Below, in pieces: positions 25,668 through 35,436 of a DNA stretch of 64,000 nucleotides. Position numbers and translations under genes: made by a program. Each line of letters opens with the position of its first letter. Positions within the stretch are counted from its first letter, which is position 1. Origin of the DNA: Chromobacterium sinusclupearum (GTDB lineage Bacteria; Pseudomonadota; Gammaproteobacteria; Burkholderiales; Chromobacteriaceae); the NCBI RefSeq assembly GCF_002902845.1, contig NZ_PPTF01000006.1, positions 24,307-88,306 on the forward strand, read 5' to 3'. The notes beneath the pieces were generated by a model, which saw only the letters and a list, made by a program, of their open reading frames with translations, was not told where the DNA came from and did not search any database.

Positions 25668-28531
25668 CAGGCATCTTCTCCGTTGTCGTCTTTCAACTGC
25701 AGGCCGCGCTCCGCCTGGCCGGTGCCATAGCCATACAGTTGGTGGTTTTCCTCGACCGGCGGCTTGGGCGCCTCAAGTTTGACGGGCTGGGCATTGGGCG
25801 TGAAGGCCGTGCTGGTGCGCCCTTCCCAGTCCGTGTAGCCGGGCAGCGTACGGCCATTGGGCAGCTTGAGCCGGTAGGCGTGTCCGACCAGCGGCTCTCC
25901 GCTCTTCTCGTCTTGCAGGATATAGCTGCGCTGATAGCCCTTGGGCATCGTCGGCATCGGCATCGATACGCTCGCCGGGCCGCTTAGCGCATGGCTGGCA
26001 CCCTTGACGCTGACGGTGCCGGGGCAATGCACCTCGATATTGCCGCCGGCCAACCGGATATAGCCGCCATCGCAGGTCAGCAGTATTTCCTCTTGCGCGG
26101 CGATGGTGACGCGGTCCTTGCACGAGGTGATGGTCACGTCCTTGTCGGCCGTCAGCTCTATTTCGCCCGCTTGGGCCTGCACCTGGACTTTGCCTTTGGC
26201 GGCTATCAGCTTCATCGCGGCCTGGTTTGCTACGCCGCTGACGAACAGGCTGATGTGTTTGCCGACATTGGCGAGCCAGCGTCGACCCGTGGTCTGGTTC
26301 ATATCCCGCTGTGCCACCAGGTCCAAATTGGTGCCGGCAGCCAGGGTCTGGCTTTGTTCGGTGACGCTCGCAATGCCGGCTGGCGCAGACAGCACGAGTA
26401 ATGGCTGCTGGCCAGCCTGGTCGCCCGCCGCTGTCTTGCCGTCCGGGTCGGTATTGGTCCCCGCCTCCCAGGCTTTCAGCGCGTCGAGTTGGTGCTGCAG
26501 ATGGCCTTCAGGGCGTTTACGACCTTTGGCGTTGTCGGCGGTGATTTCCTCGGGCCCGGTTTCCATCGCCTCCGCCAACTGGGCTTCCGCGGTTTCTGCC
26601 AGCACCTGGCTGAGGGCCAGCGCCGACTGCAGCTGACTGCTGGCATGTTCGCGCGCCAGTTGTTTGCCGCTGGCGCCGTTCTGCGCCTCGGTGCTCATCA
26701 GCAGGCCATGGGCGGCGCGGATGGCACCATGCTGGTCGGTGCGCAGCTCGAAACCCTCGCCGCGCGGCTGCGCTTTGCCATTGCTGCGTGGATGGGTGAG
26801 GAAGCCTTGGTTGAGCTGCGTCTTGCCGGGTTCGCTGCTGAGCTTGGCGCGCACTTCGCCTGGCGTGTCGTCGAACAATAATTCGTTGTACTGGCCGCCG
26901 TGGTGTTCCTGCGACTTAATGCCGGACAGGGTCTTGTTGGCGGGGAGCGCGCCGGCTCCGCTGAAGCTCGGCGTCGGATGGCTACCGTTGTACAGCACGC
27001 CAGTGATGAGGGGACGGTCGATGTCGCCTTCGACGAAGTCGACCAGCACTTCCTGACCGATACGGGGAATGAACTGGTGGCCAAAGCCGGCGCCGGCGGA
27101 AGGCATGGCGACGCGCAGCCAGCACGAGGAATGCTCATCCATGCCGGCGCCAATAGTGGGGTGTTCTTCGCGACGCTGCCAATGCAGCTGTACCTTGATG
27201 CGGCCCTGCGCGTCGGTGTAGACCTCTTCGCCCGCCGGCCCCACCACCGTGGCGGTCTGCTTCCCCAGGCTGGTCGGTTTGGCATGCGCAGTATTCGCGT
27301 ACAGCGGCGTCAGCGGAATCCCGCGGCGTTGCGCCTGGAAGGTGGTCTGGAATGGAGACGGGCTGGCAGACTCGGGGGCCAGCTTGAGCCGCGGCGCCAC
27401 CATTAGCAGTTGCTGGCTCAAGTCGGCCGGCAGGTTGTTCTGAGCTCGGAACGTTTGCCGGGTAACAACGAATTCGCGCTTTTCAGGGGCATCGGCCGCG
27501 TGCGCGGGATGGTCGTCCAACTGGAACCATGCGCCGGCCAAGAGACCGCGGACAGCGCCGCTGCCAGAGAATTGCTTGGCTTGCAGGTCCTGGGCTTGCT
27601 GCCGCAACTGGGCATAGCGTCCCAGTTGTTCGCTATCGCTGGCGTAATACAGTCCTGGCGCATCGTAATGCTGCAAGCTGGATTGCAGCGCCATGCCGCC
27701 TTGCCCTTGCTGTAGCGGGCTCGTCTGCGCGACATGTTGAGTGGTGACCGGTTGATAATCGAAGCTGGCCAACGCCGTTTGGCCAGCCACCACCTGCCGT
27801 TGTGTTTCCCATCCTGTCAGGCCGTCTTCCTGCTCGGTCGCGTCGGCGCGATGGAAGCGCACGCGCGCTACCGCGGCCTGCGGCAGGTTGTGCGCGTCAT
27901 CAAACACCACCAGCTGGACCTTGGGACCATCATCCTCCTCCAAATGGGCGAAGCGCCATGCCAAGCCTTCCTCGTGCAGCAGGCGCACGATGAAATCGAA
28001 GTCGCTTTCTTTGTATTGCAGGCAGTAGCTGCGGGGCGGCAGGCTGGCGGCGTCAAAGGCCAAGGTCTGGACACGGACAAACACCGGATTGGCGGCCTGA
28101 TGCTCGGCAAAAATCTGCTGCACGATGTCTGGCACGGACAGGTCCTGGAACACGCGAGATGTCCGCCGAAACCGCAGCAAGCTAAACGGGGACTCAATCG
28201 TCAGCCCATACTGCGCGAAGCCGCCATCAGCGCCCAACAGCTGAGCCTGGCTCACCACGCCGCAGCGCATCGTCTCCACCCCATCGGCGCCGACGATGCC
28301 GATGCGTGCCGGCAAGCCAAGTAGGGTTTTGAGTTCGATGCCGACATCCGGCGACAGGCAGGTCAACTGATAACGATAGCCCTGCGAGACCCCTTCCCCG
28401 CCCTCCAGCTGCTGCGGCAACAACTGCTGGCTCGCGATATGCCCGTCTCCCAACTGCAGGGTGAGCAGGCGTTGGCTCTGGTCGAACGCGGAAGCAAAAC
28501 TGGCAAGCAGGGAGCTGAGGTCCATCGACAA
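25667..28531 (-). CDS. vgrG: VgrG spike protein of type VI secretion with C-terminal adaptor extension
   Basis: A 954-residue VgrG. The N-terminal gp27-like part runs to about residue 370 (SFDYQPVTTQ, then YCLQYKESDFDFIVRLLHEEG). A gp5-like OB domain follows (RIKVQLHWQRREEHPTIGAG, then WLRVAMPSAGAGFGHQFIPR and EVLVDFVEGDIDRPLITGVL). A DUF2345 beta-helix region lies around residues 770-860. The final ~90 residues, from GYQRSYILQDEKSGEPLVG, look like a transthyretin-type adaptor domain that docks cargo. Only VgrG, effector and immunity are here, so it must use a type VI apparatus encoded elsewhere in the genome. Confidence 0.95.
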   Translation of the reverse strand: MSMDLSSLLASFASAFDQSQRLLTLQLGDGHIASQQLLPQQLEGGEGVSQGYRYQLTCLSPDVGIELKTLLGLPARIGIVGADGVETMRCGVVSQAQLLGADGGFAQYGLTIESPFSLLRFRRTSRVFQDLSVPDIVQQIFAEHQAANPVFVRVQTLAFDAASLPPRSYCLQYKESDFDFIVRLLHEEGLAWRFAHLEEDDGPKVQLVVFDDAHNLPQAAVARVRFHRADATEQEDGLTGWETQRQVVAGQTALASFDYQPVTTQHVAQTSPLQQGQGGMALQSSLQHYDAPGLYYASDSEQLGRYAQLRQQAQDLQAKQFSGSGAVRGLLAGAWFQLDDHPAHAADAPEKREFVVTRQTFRAQNNLPADLSQQLLMVAPRLKLAPESASPSPFQTTFQAQRRGIPLTPLYANTAHAKPTSLGKQTATVVGPAGEEVYTDAQGRIKVQLHWQRREEHPTIGAGMDEHSSCWLRVAMPSAGAGFGHQFIPRIGQEVLVDFVEGDIDRPLITGVLYNGSHPTPSFSGAGALPANKTLSGIKSQEHHGGQYNELLFDDTPGEVRAKLSSEPGKTQLNQGFLTHPRSNGKAQPRGEGFELRTDQHGAIRAAHGLLMSTEAQNGASGKQLAREHASSQLQSALALSQVLAETAEAQLAEAMETGPEEITADNAKGRKRPEGHLQHQLDALKAWEAGTNTDPDGKTAAGDQAGQQPLLVLSAPAGIASVTEQSQTLAAGTNLDLVAQRDMNQTTGRRWLANVGKHISLFVSGVANQAAMKLIAAKGKVQVQAQAGEIELTADKDVTITSCKDRVTIAAQEEILLTCDGGYIRLAGGNIEVHCPGTVSVKGASHALSGPASVSMPMPTMPKGYQRSYILQDEKSGEPLVGHAYRLKLPNGRTLPGYTDWEGRTSTAFTPNAQPVKLEAPKPPVEENHQLYGYGTGQAERGLQLKDDNGEDA

Positions 28532-28552
28532 ATCCTGGAAGCAGAATAAGAA

Positions 28553-28572
28553 ACACCCTCTGTGAGGAGGGT
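28553..28572 (-). terminator. Hairpin with T-rich tail in the vgrG leader
   Basis: Seven-base arms CACCCTC / GAGGGTG around a short loop, followed on the minus strand by TTTCTTATT, and 22 bases upstream of the vgrG start. It could be a terminator for an upstream transcript or an attenuator for vgrG. Confidence 0.45.
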
Positions 28573-28865
28573 GACGGTCGTGACGCTACGTAATTTAGAT
28601 GGCGGTAATACTTTAAGTTTCCCTCACCGACCCAACAAGGCATACATCGGCACGACCTGGCTTGCCGTCCAAAATCCATCCTTTTGTACAGGTGAAAAAT
28701 GCAACAAGCTTTCTCGCCTGAGGCAGCAAGTCTATCGTCCGCCATTACCGCGCCCGAGCGACCGATTGCGGCTGTTGACGGCTTCGCGTACTTGTTCCGC
28801 CTGAGCTTCACTGACGTGGACTTCCTGAATCCCTTGCTCTCCAAGAAGGCCCAGCAAAAACATAA

Positions 28866-29087
28866 GATGCGTTCACGCCTGCCCAAGCCGCCCAAATCCT
28901 CGACTTCGTGAATGGCCAGCCAGATAACGTTCATTCATTAGTAGAGCATTGCGAAGGTGGATTTTCCCGTTCATGCGCCATTGCCCTGGCACTACATCAA
29001 CGATTTGGTTACTTAGCCGAAGTGGAGCGGTTGGCCAAGGGAAATCCGAGCGTGCTGCAACTGATGGGCTTGTCGCGCGTCAAGTGA
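28866..29087 (+). pseudogene. 3' remnant of an unidentified gene
   Basis: An open frame of 73 codons with no usable start, preceded by an in-frame stop. It reads DAFTPAQAAQILDFVNGQ, later HCEGGFSRSCAIALALHQRF and ends NPSVLQLMGLSRVK. The composition is protein-like and the end is natural, so it looks like the C-terminus of a gene whose 5' part was lost. Not recognised. The rest of the 28573-29224 interval has no convincing gene. Confidence 0.4.
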
Positions 29088-29224
29088 AGACATACGCTGA
29101 CCCAGGCCGTAGCGGAGGGATTCGAACTCGCAACAACCAGCAAAAATGTGCTTCTTATTAGCCAATTCCATGTACAAGAGGAAGAATATTGCCTATTGTT
29201 GTGAACAGCTTTTAGGAGATGGCT

Positions 29225-29545
29225 ATGGTGATGAACAAGGCTCTCAAGTCTCAAACGGCCGAAGAGATAGAAGCGGAGCTAGGCGAACACCTGAAGACAC
29301 TGCGGATACATCGTAACCTCGACCAAAAAACGATTGCCGCCCGCGCCGGCATCAGCGTCCGCACACTGCGAAACTTGGAAAGCGGCAGTGGGTCATCGTT
29401 GCGCACGCTGATTCAGGTGGTTCGGGTCTTGGGACGGGAGTCGTGGTTCGAGACGATTGCTCCTGTTCCGAGCATTAATCCACTGATGCTGACACGGGCA
29501 GCCGTGCCCCGTCAGCGGGCCAGCGCGCCCAGGAAGCCCAAGTGA
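29225..29545 (+). CDS. XRE-family HTH regulator (HipB-like, without partner)
   Basis: A 106-residue protein with a classic Cro/C1 HTH: LGEHLKTLRIHRNLDQKTIAARAGISVRTLRNLESG. The ATG at 29225 is chosen because AGGAG lies seven bases upstream; an ATG six bases earlier is too close to it. In many genomes such proteins precede a HipA-like kinase, but no such gene follows here. Its targets are unknown; it may be the survivor of a lost toxin-antitoxin pair. Confidence 0.75.
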   Translation: MVMNKALKSQTAEEIEAELGEHLKTLRIHRNLDQKTIAARAGISVRTLRNLESGSGSSLRTLIQVVRVLGRESWFETIAPVPSINPLMLTRAAVPRQRASAPRKPK

Positions 29546-29892
29546 AGCTGGCCAGTACGAGCTTGCACACGACCCAGCCCAAATGCCAGTACCTAAGCGT
29601 CGTTCCCAATGTGTGGCTAGATACCTTTCTGGGTACCGTCCCCTGTACCATAACCTGAATCATACAATTTTCAGACAACATCACGCTGAATAGAACACTT
29701 TTCAGACAAAACGACTTGGCTTGATGGGGCAGTCCGACAGGAATCAGACCGTTTAAGCTAGCCATCCGCCTGGCTCCCCTTTGAGTTGCCATGAGACAGG
29801 GATTGCGCAATAACGGACTGGTACCAGAATTTGTGCCGACTAGAGTTGCCGGGACATTGTTAATTTATAAAAATTGAAAATACGGACCCAAT
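29546..29892. other. Gene-free stretch with transposon-end-like repeats
   Basis: About 350 bases without a supported gene. It contains two near-identical 15-bp direct repeats, ACAATTTTCAGACAA (29664-29678) and ACACTTTTCAGACAA (29695-29709), 31 bases apart. Spaced TTTTCAGA words are seen at ends of Tn5053/Tn402-type transposons, so this may be a relic end. The NACHT gene promoter should lie between 29720 and 29890. Confidence 0.35.
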
Positions 29893-32800
29893 ATGGATAG
29901 CGCTATACAGGAAGGAAGCAGACTCTGGGCTCCACGCGGGCAGCCCGTCATGGCTGATGAGCAAGGCTACACAGTGTTCGTTAGCGGGAAATGGCGTGCG
30001 TACTACAACACTGATGCAAAACTCACAAACGAGCTCCAGGATGTGTCAGACGTTGTCGTCCTCCTTGGCGAGCCGGGTTCCGGCAAATCCTTCGAACTCA
30101 ATCTTCTCAAGACACGGGCGCATGAGGTAGCGAGTCGGCACGTATCTTATCTAGACTTAGGCAGATATTCCGACGCTGCACTCTTGGATGCCGCATTGCG
30201 ACGCGAGCTGAGAGCCTGCATGAACGATGGAGTCCCTACCGTCTTCTTTCTCGACTCCCTGGATGAGTCTCGAGTCAACATTAAGTGTGCAGAAACCGTG
30301 CTTGAGGATGTGCTACTTGATGTTTCTCCTGGCTTACTACAGTTGGTTATTACCTGCCGTACGCCGGCCTGGCCCGACTCGCTAACAGAGTTTCTACAAA
30401 AGCACTGGAAAAATAAGAGCACCAAAGAATCTTCGGTTTCAATTTTCGAAATTGCGCCTTACTCTCGAGAGCAAGTGCTGGTACGCCTAGCTGAAGAGAA
30501 CCTCGATAAAGACAGTTTCTTTGAAGCCATAGACAGTTCAAATGCACACGGACTAGCCCGACAACCTCTAGGGCTCAAATTCTTGATGTCCCAATTCAAA
30601 GATGGCTCGACATTCTCGACAAGCCGATGGGAGCTTTATGAAAGAGGCTGTGCTGCCCTTCTGAAAGAAAATAGCTCGCGCCGATTGGAAGGAGCCAGCT
30701 CTTGCTTGCCTAATGTCCAATCCCGGCTACAGCTGGCGGGGTTAATTGCAACCTGCGTACTACTAACCAACAACTCCGACATCGTGCTGGACAACACCGG
30801 CGACTTTGCACCCGCCGAGGCGCTATGCTTGGATGTGGCGCGACTACTGACGGTTCCTCTTGAGGCCTGTGGTGACGACTGGCATGCCACGATTGCACAG
30901 TATACGGAAACCCTACAGTCTGGCTTGTTCATTACAAAAGAGGATGGCGTATTTGTTTTCGCCCACCGAACATACGCAGAATTTCTTGCCGCGCACTTCA
31001 TTTCTGCACTGCATCTCCCAACCAGACAAGTCATGGCTGTTCTCACCCTCCCCGATAACTCGGGACGCTTGGCACCGCAACTTCGAGAGCTTGCAGCATG
31101 GCTTGGGCACAGTAATCCGGAGCTGCTTGGCTTGATATTGAACGCTGAGCCAGAGATAGTCTTTGACAGTAGTATATCGCTTACGGACGAGGCACACATT
31201 TCGGCAATCTTTGATGAACTAGCCTCTTTAGTTGAGCGGCACAAACTACCGATATACGACCGTCGACAAATTAGCGCCTACCATAAGTTACGTCATTCTG
31301 GATTGCTCGAAAAACTACGAGAGATTCTCTCAAACAACACAAGACCGGTTGCTCTGCGCCAGTTTGCCGCGGATGTGGCGCGACAGTGCGAAATGGTTGA
31401 CTGCCTCCCTGAACTCATCGATATTGCCCTAGATGCGTCCGAAAACTACCAAGTTCGACAAAGTGCAGTGGAGGCCGTGTCAACTGGCTCTCAAAAAGCA
31501 AAAAACGCATTGCGGCCACTATTTACCGACGACAATCCCGAAGACATTGACGATGAGTTGAGAGGTCTTGCGCTGCTTTGTGCGCTGGATTCTGGTGCGT
31601 CAATAGGAGAACTCATTGGTTTCATCACAAAGGAAAGACGCTCAAATTTAAGTGGCATGTACGCATTAGCCCTGAGGCGGTTGGAAACCACGGACACGCA
31701 GGCCACCGACATACTCCCGCTTCTATCTTGGTTGGTGCTGCAGCTTCAGCAAGAAGCTGACAGGATGGACATTGGATGGGAAGATTTTGTCGCCCACATG
31801 TTTAGTAAAGCCGCATTGGCTGTCATATCCAGCGACGAGGAGTGGGAGGCTTTAGGAAAAGCGGCTTGGCTTGCCATCGCCAACCATTACAAGCTCTCCG
31901 TTTCGCGCGAGGAACAAGGTTTCGATAAAGGACTGGGGCTCGAGGAGCATCCCGATAGACGGTTACGGCTACTGGATTCAATTCTAAATGCCGCAAAAGG
32001 CGAGCCCCAGAACATTGCTGGGCAGCTACGCCACGGGACAGGGCTACTCAGTGACACTGATGGACCATATTTGATTGACGCGTACCAACGTGAGCAAGGT
32101 TCCAAAGCAAAGCAGCAAATCATCGCTCATCTGGCCCTCTGGCATGTCCATGACAATAGTGCTGTTCGAGAGTGGCTACTGAACGCGGCCAGCCCGAGTG
32201 CTGAAAATCGAGACATTCTGCTGGCAGAATTGGCTAGCGATTATGTTAACCCCGTGCTGCTAGACTCGCCTAAAGCGGACAACCTTAGGAAAACATGGGC
32301 CTACATGTCCCAGAACGCCTCGCCGGCAAAGCCTGCAACTGTGAAAATGCGGTCAATAGACTTACTCTTGGCCGCTTTGTCGCGTGCTGAAAACGGGGAC
32401 ACGTGGGAGTGGGTCAATATCCTATGCTATCTACGCTACGAAGAACATTTCGAGTGCTACGGCTGGCCCGGCCTCGAAGTAACTACTACCCCACTTTGGG
32501 CAAAGCTAAATACCATAACGCAACATCAGCTTATGGCGGTTGCTCGAGCGTATTTATACGCTACAGGCCCAGTTGAAAATCTCGCAGCAAATCAGATGAA
32601 TCCGTACGAAGCTGCCGGTATCGCAGCATTGGTGCTCCTGTACTCCACCGGCCATGGTAATAACGACGAGTTTTCTGAACTCGTCGTGAAGTGGGCACAG
32701 GCTATTGCTCGCTATCAATGTCAGGAACAACCACGAGCAGTTATCAACGAGCTGTTGCGGCTAGCCTGGACTCGTGACGAGGCCGCCCTGATGTTGCTAC

Positions 32801-34110
32801 TGACCAAAACCTGTGAGCAGCATTTGGCCATCGAAAATGCCGCTCGCTTGCCTGAGTTTGCCACAGAGTTCATGCCCAGCTCCCTGTTCCATGCGCTGGA
32901 AAAATTATTACCCCAAATTAAAAATGAATCAGGATTTCTGGTACTGAGCGAGTTTCTCTCCGAGCATGGCAGTCACGATGCCATCGAAAAATTACTCGCG
33001 CGCATCCAGTCCTTATCCGACCTATCGGTTGCACCTGCTCCGAAACTACTTGCGCAATTAGCCAAGCATGCACCTAGTCAACTGATTGCGCATGTCTGGG
33101 ACCGATTGAAAAAATGTCCGGCAGCCGTGGCGCAGTTGGCTGCCCAGATGCAAGTCTTTTCCTCAAGCCAAGGCATCGCGCTTTTGCGGGTTGACGCAGC
33201 TGTAACAGAGCAGATTTTTGAGATTCTAGAGAAACAATATCCATTCTCTGACGATGTGAAGTTGCACGGTTTTGTCACTGAACGACATTACATCCAGGAC
33301 GTCAGAACTAGCTGCCTCCTTCACTTGCGTAATCGTGCAGATGTTACCGGCCTTGAAGCGCTCGAGAGAATCGCTATACGACATCCTGACATCACGTGGA
33401 CCGCATCCCTAATAAAGGAAGCCGAGCAGAAACTTGCCCGTGACTCATGGCTGCCTTATGAGGTTCGCGAAGTGACTGCGGTTCTCGGCATATCAACCGG
33501 CCGCGTTATCAGAACTGAAGAGGAATTGCATGCTGCCACGCTCAGTGAACTTCAACTGATTGCAGACAAAATTTCCGCGACGGCTCGGTTGCCTGCGGTC
33601 CATTTTTTATGGGATGAAGCCTCTAAACGTCCCAAGCATGAACCTAGGTTGTGTGATTGGCTTGCTGGCGAGCTGGAAAATCGCCTTTCGCAGAAGGACG
33701 CTATCGTCAACCGCGAGGTTCAAGTCAGGTCGCACAATCCAAAGGGCGTGGGTGAACGTACAGACATCCTTATCCAACTCGTATCTCCGGCGAAAAGTGG
33801 CAAGCCCGCCAAAACTCTTAGCCTCGTCATTGAAGTTAAGGGGTGCTGGAACAAGGAGCTGATGACGGCACCGGTCTCACAGTTGCGCGACAACTATATG
33901 AAGGCATATGACGCCACATTAGGAATTTACCTCGTCATGTGGTTCATGTGCGAAAGGTGGACAGCTGACGATACCCGAAACCGTAAGACGCTAACACTCA
34001 TTCCCGCGGGGACGTACAAGGCGTGTGCCGACACAGTTGCCAACGCCTGTCATGTGGCATCAGCTGAAGGGAAGACGATAACCCCAGTAACCATTGACTG
34101 TACTTACTAA
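29893..34110 (+). CDS. NACHT-type STAND NTPase with C-terminal PD-(D/E)xK nuclease (antiphage candidate)
   Basis: A 1405-residue protein. Walker A is LLGEPGSGKS (residues 57-66). Walker B is FFLDSLDE (118-125), with the NACHT-like acidic pattern, followed by ITCRTPAW as a sensor arginine region. The middle ~900 residues are helical repeats that would act as the sensing and autoinhibitory region. Near residues 1285-1330 a restriction-endonuclease-type core appears: GERTDILIQL, then LVIEVKGCWN (E1314, K1316), and later QLRDNYMKAY. The architecture of an N-terminal NTPase, repeats and a C-terminal nuclease reverses that of Avs proteins, which carry the nuclease N-terminally. A single-gene abortive defence system is the best inference. 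Confidence 0.8.
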   Translation: MDSAIQEGSRLWAPRGQPVMADEQGYTVFVSGKWRAYYNTDAKLTNELQDVSDVVVLLGEPGSGKSFELNLLKTRAHEVASRHVSYLDLGRYSDAALLDAALRRELRACMNDGVPTVFFLDSLDESRVNIKCAETVLEDVLLDVSPGLLQLVITCRTPAWPDSLTEFLQKHWKNKSTKESSVSIFEIAPYSREQVLVRLAEENLDKDSFFEAIDSSNAHGLARQPLGLKFLMSQFKDGSTFSTSRWELYERGCAALLKENSSRRLEGASSCLPNVQSRLQLAGLIATCVLLTNNSDIVLDNTGDFAPAEALCLDVARLLTVPLEACGDDWHATIAQYTETLQSGLFITKEDGVFVFAHRTYAEFLAAHFISALHLPTRQVMAVLTLPDNSGRLAPQLRELAAWLGHSNPELLGLILNAEPEIVFDSSISLTDEAHISAIFDELASLVERHKLPIYDRRQISAYHKLRHSGLLEKLREILSNNTRPVALRQFAADVARQCEMVDCLPELIDIALDASENYQVRQSAVEAVSTGSQKAKNALRPLFTDDNPEDIDDELRGLALLCALDSGASIGELIGFITKERRSNLSGMYALALRRLETTDTQATDILPLLSWLVLQLQQEADRMDIGWEDFVAHMFSKAALAVISSDEEWEALGKAAWLAIANHYKLSVSREEQGFDKGLGLEEHPDRRLRLLDSILNAAKGEPQNIAGQLRHGTGLLSDTDGPYLIDAYQREQGSKAKQQIIAHLALWHVHDNSAVREWLLNAASPSAENRDILLAELASDYVNPVLLDSPKADNLRKTWAYMSQNASPAKPATVKMRSIDLLLAALSRAENGDTWEWVNILCYLRYEEHFECYGWPGLEVTTTPLWAKLNTITQHQLMAVARAYLYATGPVENLAANQMNPYEAAGIAALVLLYSTGHGNNDEFSELVVKWAQAIARYQCQEQPRAVINELLRLAWTRDEAALMLLLTKTCEQHLAIENAARLPEFATEFMPSSLFHALEKLLPQIKNESGFLVLSEFLSEHGSHDAIEKLLARIQSLSDLSVAPAPKLLAQLAKHAPSQLIAHVWDRLKKCPAAVAQLAAQMQVFSSSQGIALLRVDAAVTEQIFEILEKQYPFSDDVKLHGFVTERHYIQDVRTSCLLHLRNRADVTGLEALERIAIRHPDITWTASLIKEAEQKLARDSWLPYEVREVTAVLGISTGRVIRTEEELHAATLSELQLIADKISATARLPAVHFLWDEASKRPKHEPRLCDWLAGELENRLSQKDAIVNREVQVRSHNPKGVGERTDILIQLVSPAKSGKPAKTLSLVIEVKGCWNKELMTAPVSQLRDNYMKAYDATLGIYLVMWFMCERWTADDTRNRKTLTLIPAGTYKACADTVANACHVASAEGKTITPVTIDCTY

Positions 34111-34473
34111 AATACAAGAGCGCCGTAATCTGGTGCCCACTAATTTGAATACTCATAGAGAGAGACTGTCGAGCATCAGCGTTTTCGAAGCCGGCAAGGT
34201 GGAGTCACCCGCCTAGTAAGGCTTCCCGCCGCTTTGGTGCGCCCGCTTTGCAGATAAATCTGTTCGCTGATTGTCGGCTGATGTATCCTCCATTCATGCG
34301 TTAAGCATTATTGCACAGCATATTTTGTGGCGTTTGTAATCGTGGCAAGTGTTCTTTGAAACTCAAATGTTGCTGTCTTCGAGATTGAACGCTGCCGTCC
34401 AGCTGGACTGGAAATCTCTACCAGCTCGAAGATTTGTCTAGCTCGAGCTAAGTAGTTGGAAAAAGGAACAAAA
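34111..34473. other. Intergenic region before the glycine-zipper operon
   Basis: About 360 bases with no supported gene; short frames on both strands lack start signals. It presumably holds the promoter of the operon that starts at 34474. Confidence 0.4.
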
Positions 34474-35436
34474 ATGGGTTGGCTGGAATTCAAGTGGAAG
34501 GTCCAGGACATTTCTGAGCGGGTTGGCAACTTTGTTTCTGGTGGGTATCTCGACAAGAAGAAGAGCGAGCGTATCGTACGCTGGGCAAAGGAGCAGCAGG
34601 AGGAAGCCCAGGAGCGCCTTGAAAAGGCGCGAACCGACACACGTGAGGCACTTGATGCGCTGGGAGCACTAAAGGCCAACATTCTCAGTACGATGGTGCC
34701 GGAGTTTCTCCAAGTGGTCGAAGTGCTTGGCAGCGTCAAGCTGCGCGAGCGGCAGACTCATCTTGAGAACCTCAAGTTGGACCAGATGCTCCATCAAGTT
34801 AGCGAGTTGAAGGCTGTTTCAGCGCAGGTCAGCAAGCTAATGCTGGGCGGCGCGGGTGGTGCGCTCGGCGGCGCGACCCTGGCGGCAGGTGCTTACGGGC
34901 TTGCTGGCATCATCGGTACAGCGTCGACTGGGACAGCAATCGGTTCTCTTTCGGGGGCGGCTGCAACGAATGCGACTCTAGCATGGCTTGGTGGCGGCAC
35001 GCTGTCTGCCGGAGGGCTGGGAGTTTCTGGTGGCATGGCTGTCCTGGGTGGTATTGCCGTTGTACCTGCGGCGCTCCTAGTAATGTATTTGAGCCAGAAT
35101 CACGCCAAACAGAGGCTTAATGAGGCGCGAGACTTTCGCGACGAAGTCGAGGTATTCGAAGAACAGACCAAAACCATCGTGGCACAGGCCGATGCGATTC
35201 GGGAAGCAGCCAAAATCATGATAGATGCACTTGATGGTATGGCCCTCGTGCTAAAAACCCAGACCATGAAAATGCAATCTGCGCTGAGACTTGCCGCCGA
35301 GCAGGCACTGGAGCTGCAGGGTGCACTTGAGCGACCACTTCTAACGGATGCTGGCTTAATGCGTGAGGAGTTTCTCGAATATATTGCGACGAATGGCGAG
35401 GTTTACCGTAGCGTCAAGCAGGAGGTTGCAGTATGA
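34474..35436 (+). CDS. Glycine-zipper membrane/coiled-coil protein, gene 1 of 3
   Basis: A 320-residue protein; the ATG at 34474 follows AAGGA. Residues ~30-75 form a charged coiled coil (RWAKEQQEEAQERLEKARTD). Residues ~125-210 are a long glycine/alanine-rich hydrophobic stretch (GGAGGALGGATLAAGAYG, then LAWLGGGTLSAGGLGVSGG and AVVPAALLVMYL) of glycine-zipper type, able to pack as membrane helices. A second coiled coil follows. The stop overlaps the next start by ATGA. Layout recalls membrane-inserting toxins and dynamin-partner proteins, but no named family can be assigned from sequence. It heads a three-gene operon next to a TerY-P triad. Confidence 0.7.
   Translation: MGWLEFKWKVQDISERVGNFVSGGYLDKKKSERIVRWAKEQQEEAQERLEKARTDTREALDALGALKANILSTMVPEFLQVVEVLGSVKLRERQTHLENLKLDQMLHQVSELKAVSAQVSKLMLGGAGGALGGATLAAGAYGLAGIIGTASTGTAIGSLSGAAATNATLAWLGGGTLSAGGLGVSGGMAVLGGIAVVPAALLVMYLSQNHAKQRLNEARDFRDEVEVFEEQTKTIVAQADAIREAAKIMIDALDGMALVLKTQTMKMQSALRLAAEQALELQGALERPLLTDAGLMREEFLEYIATNGEVYRSVKQEVAV

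Noticed and set aside
28227..28934. Minus-strand frame running from the vgrG leader into vgrG
   Set aside because: Overlaps the real VgrG frame out of register and has no start signal or recognisable domain.
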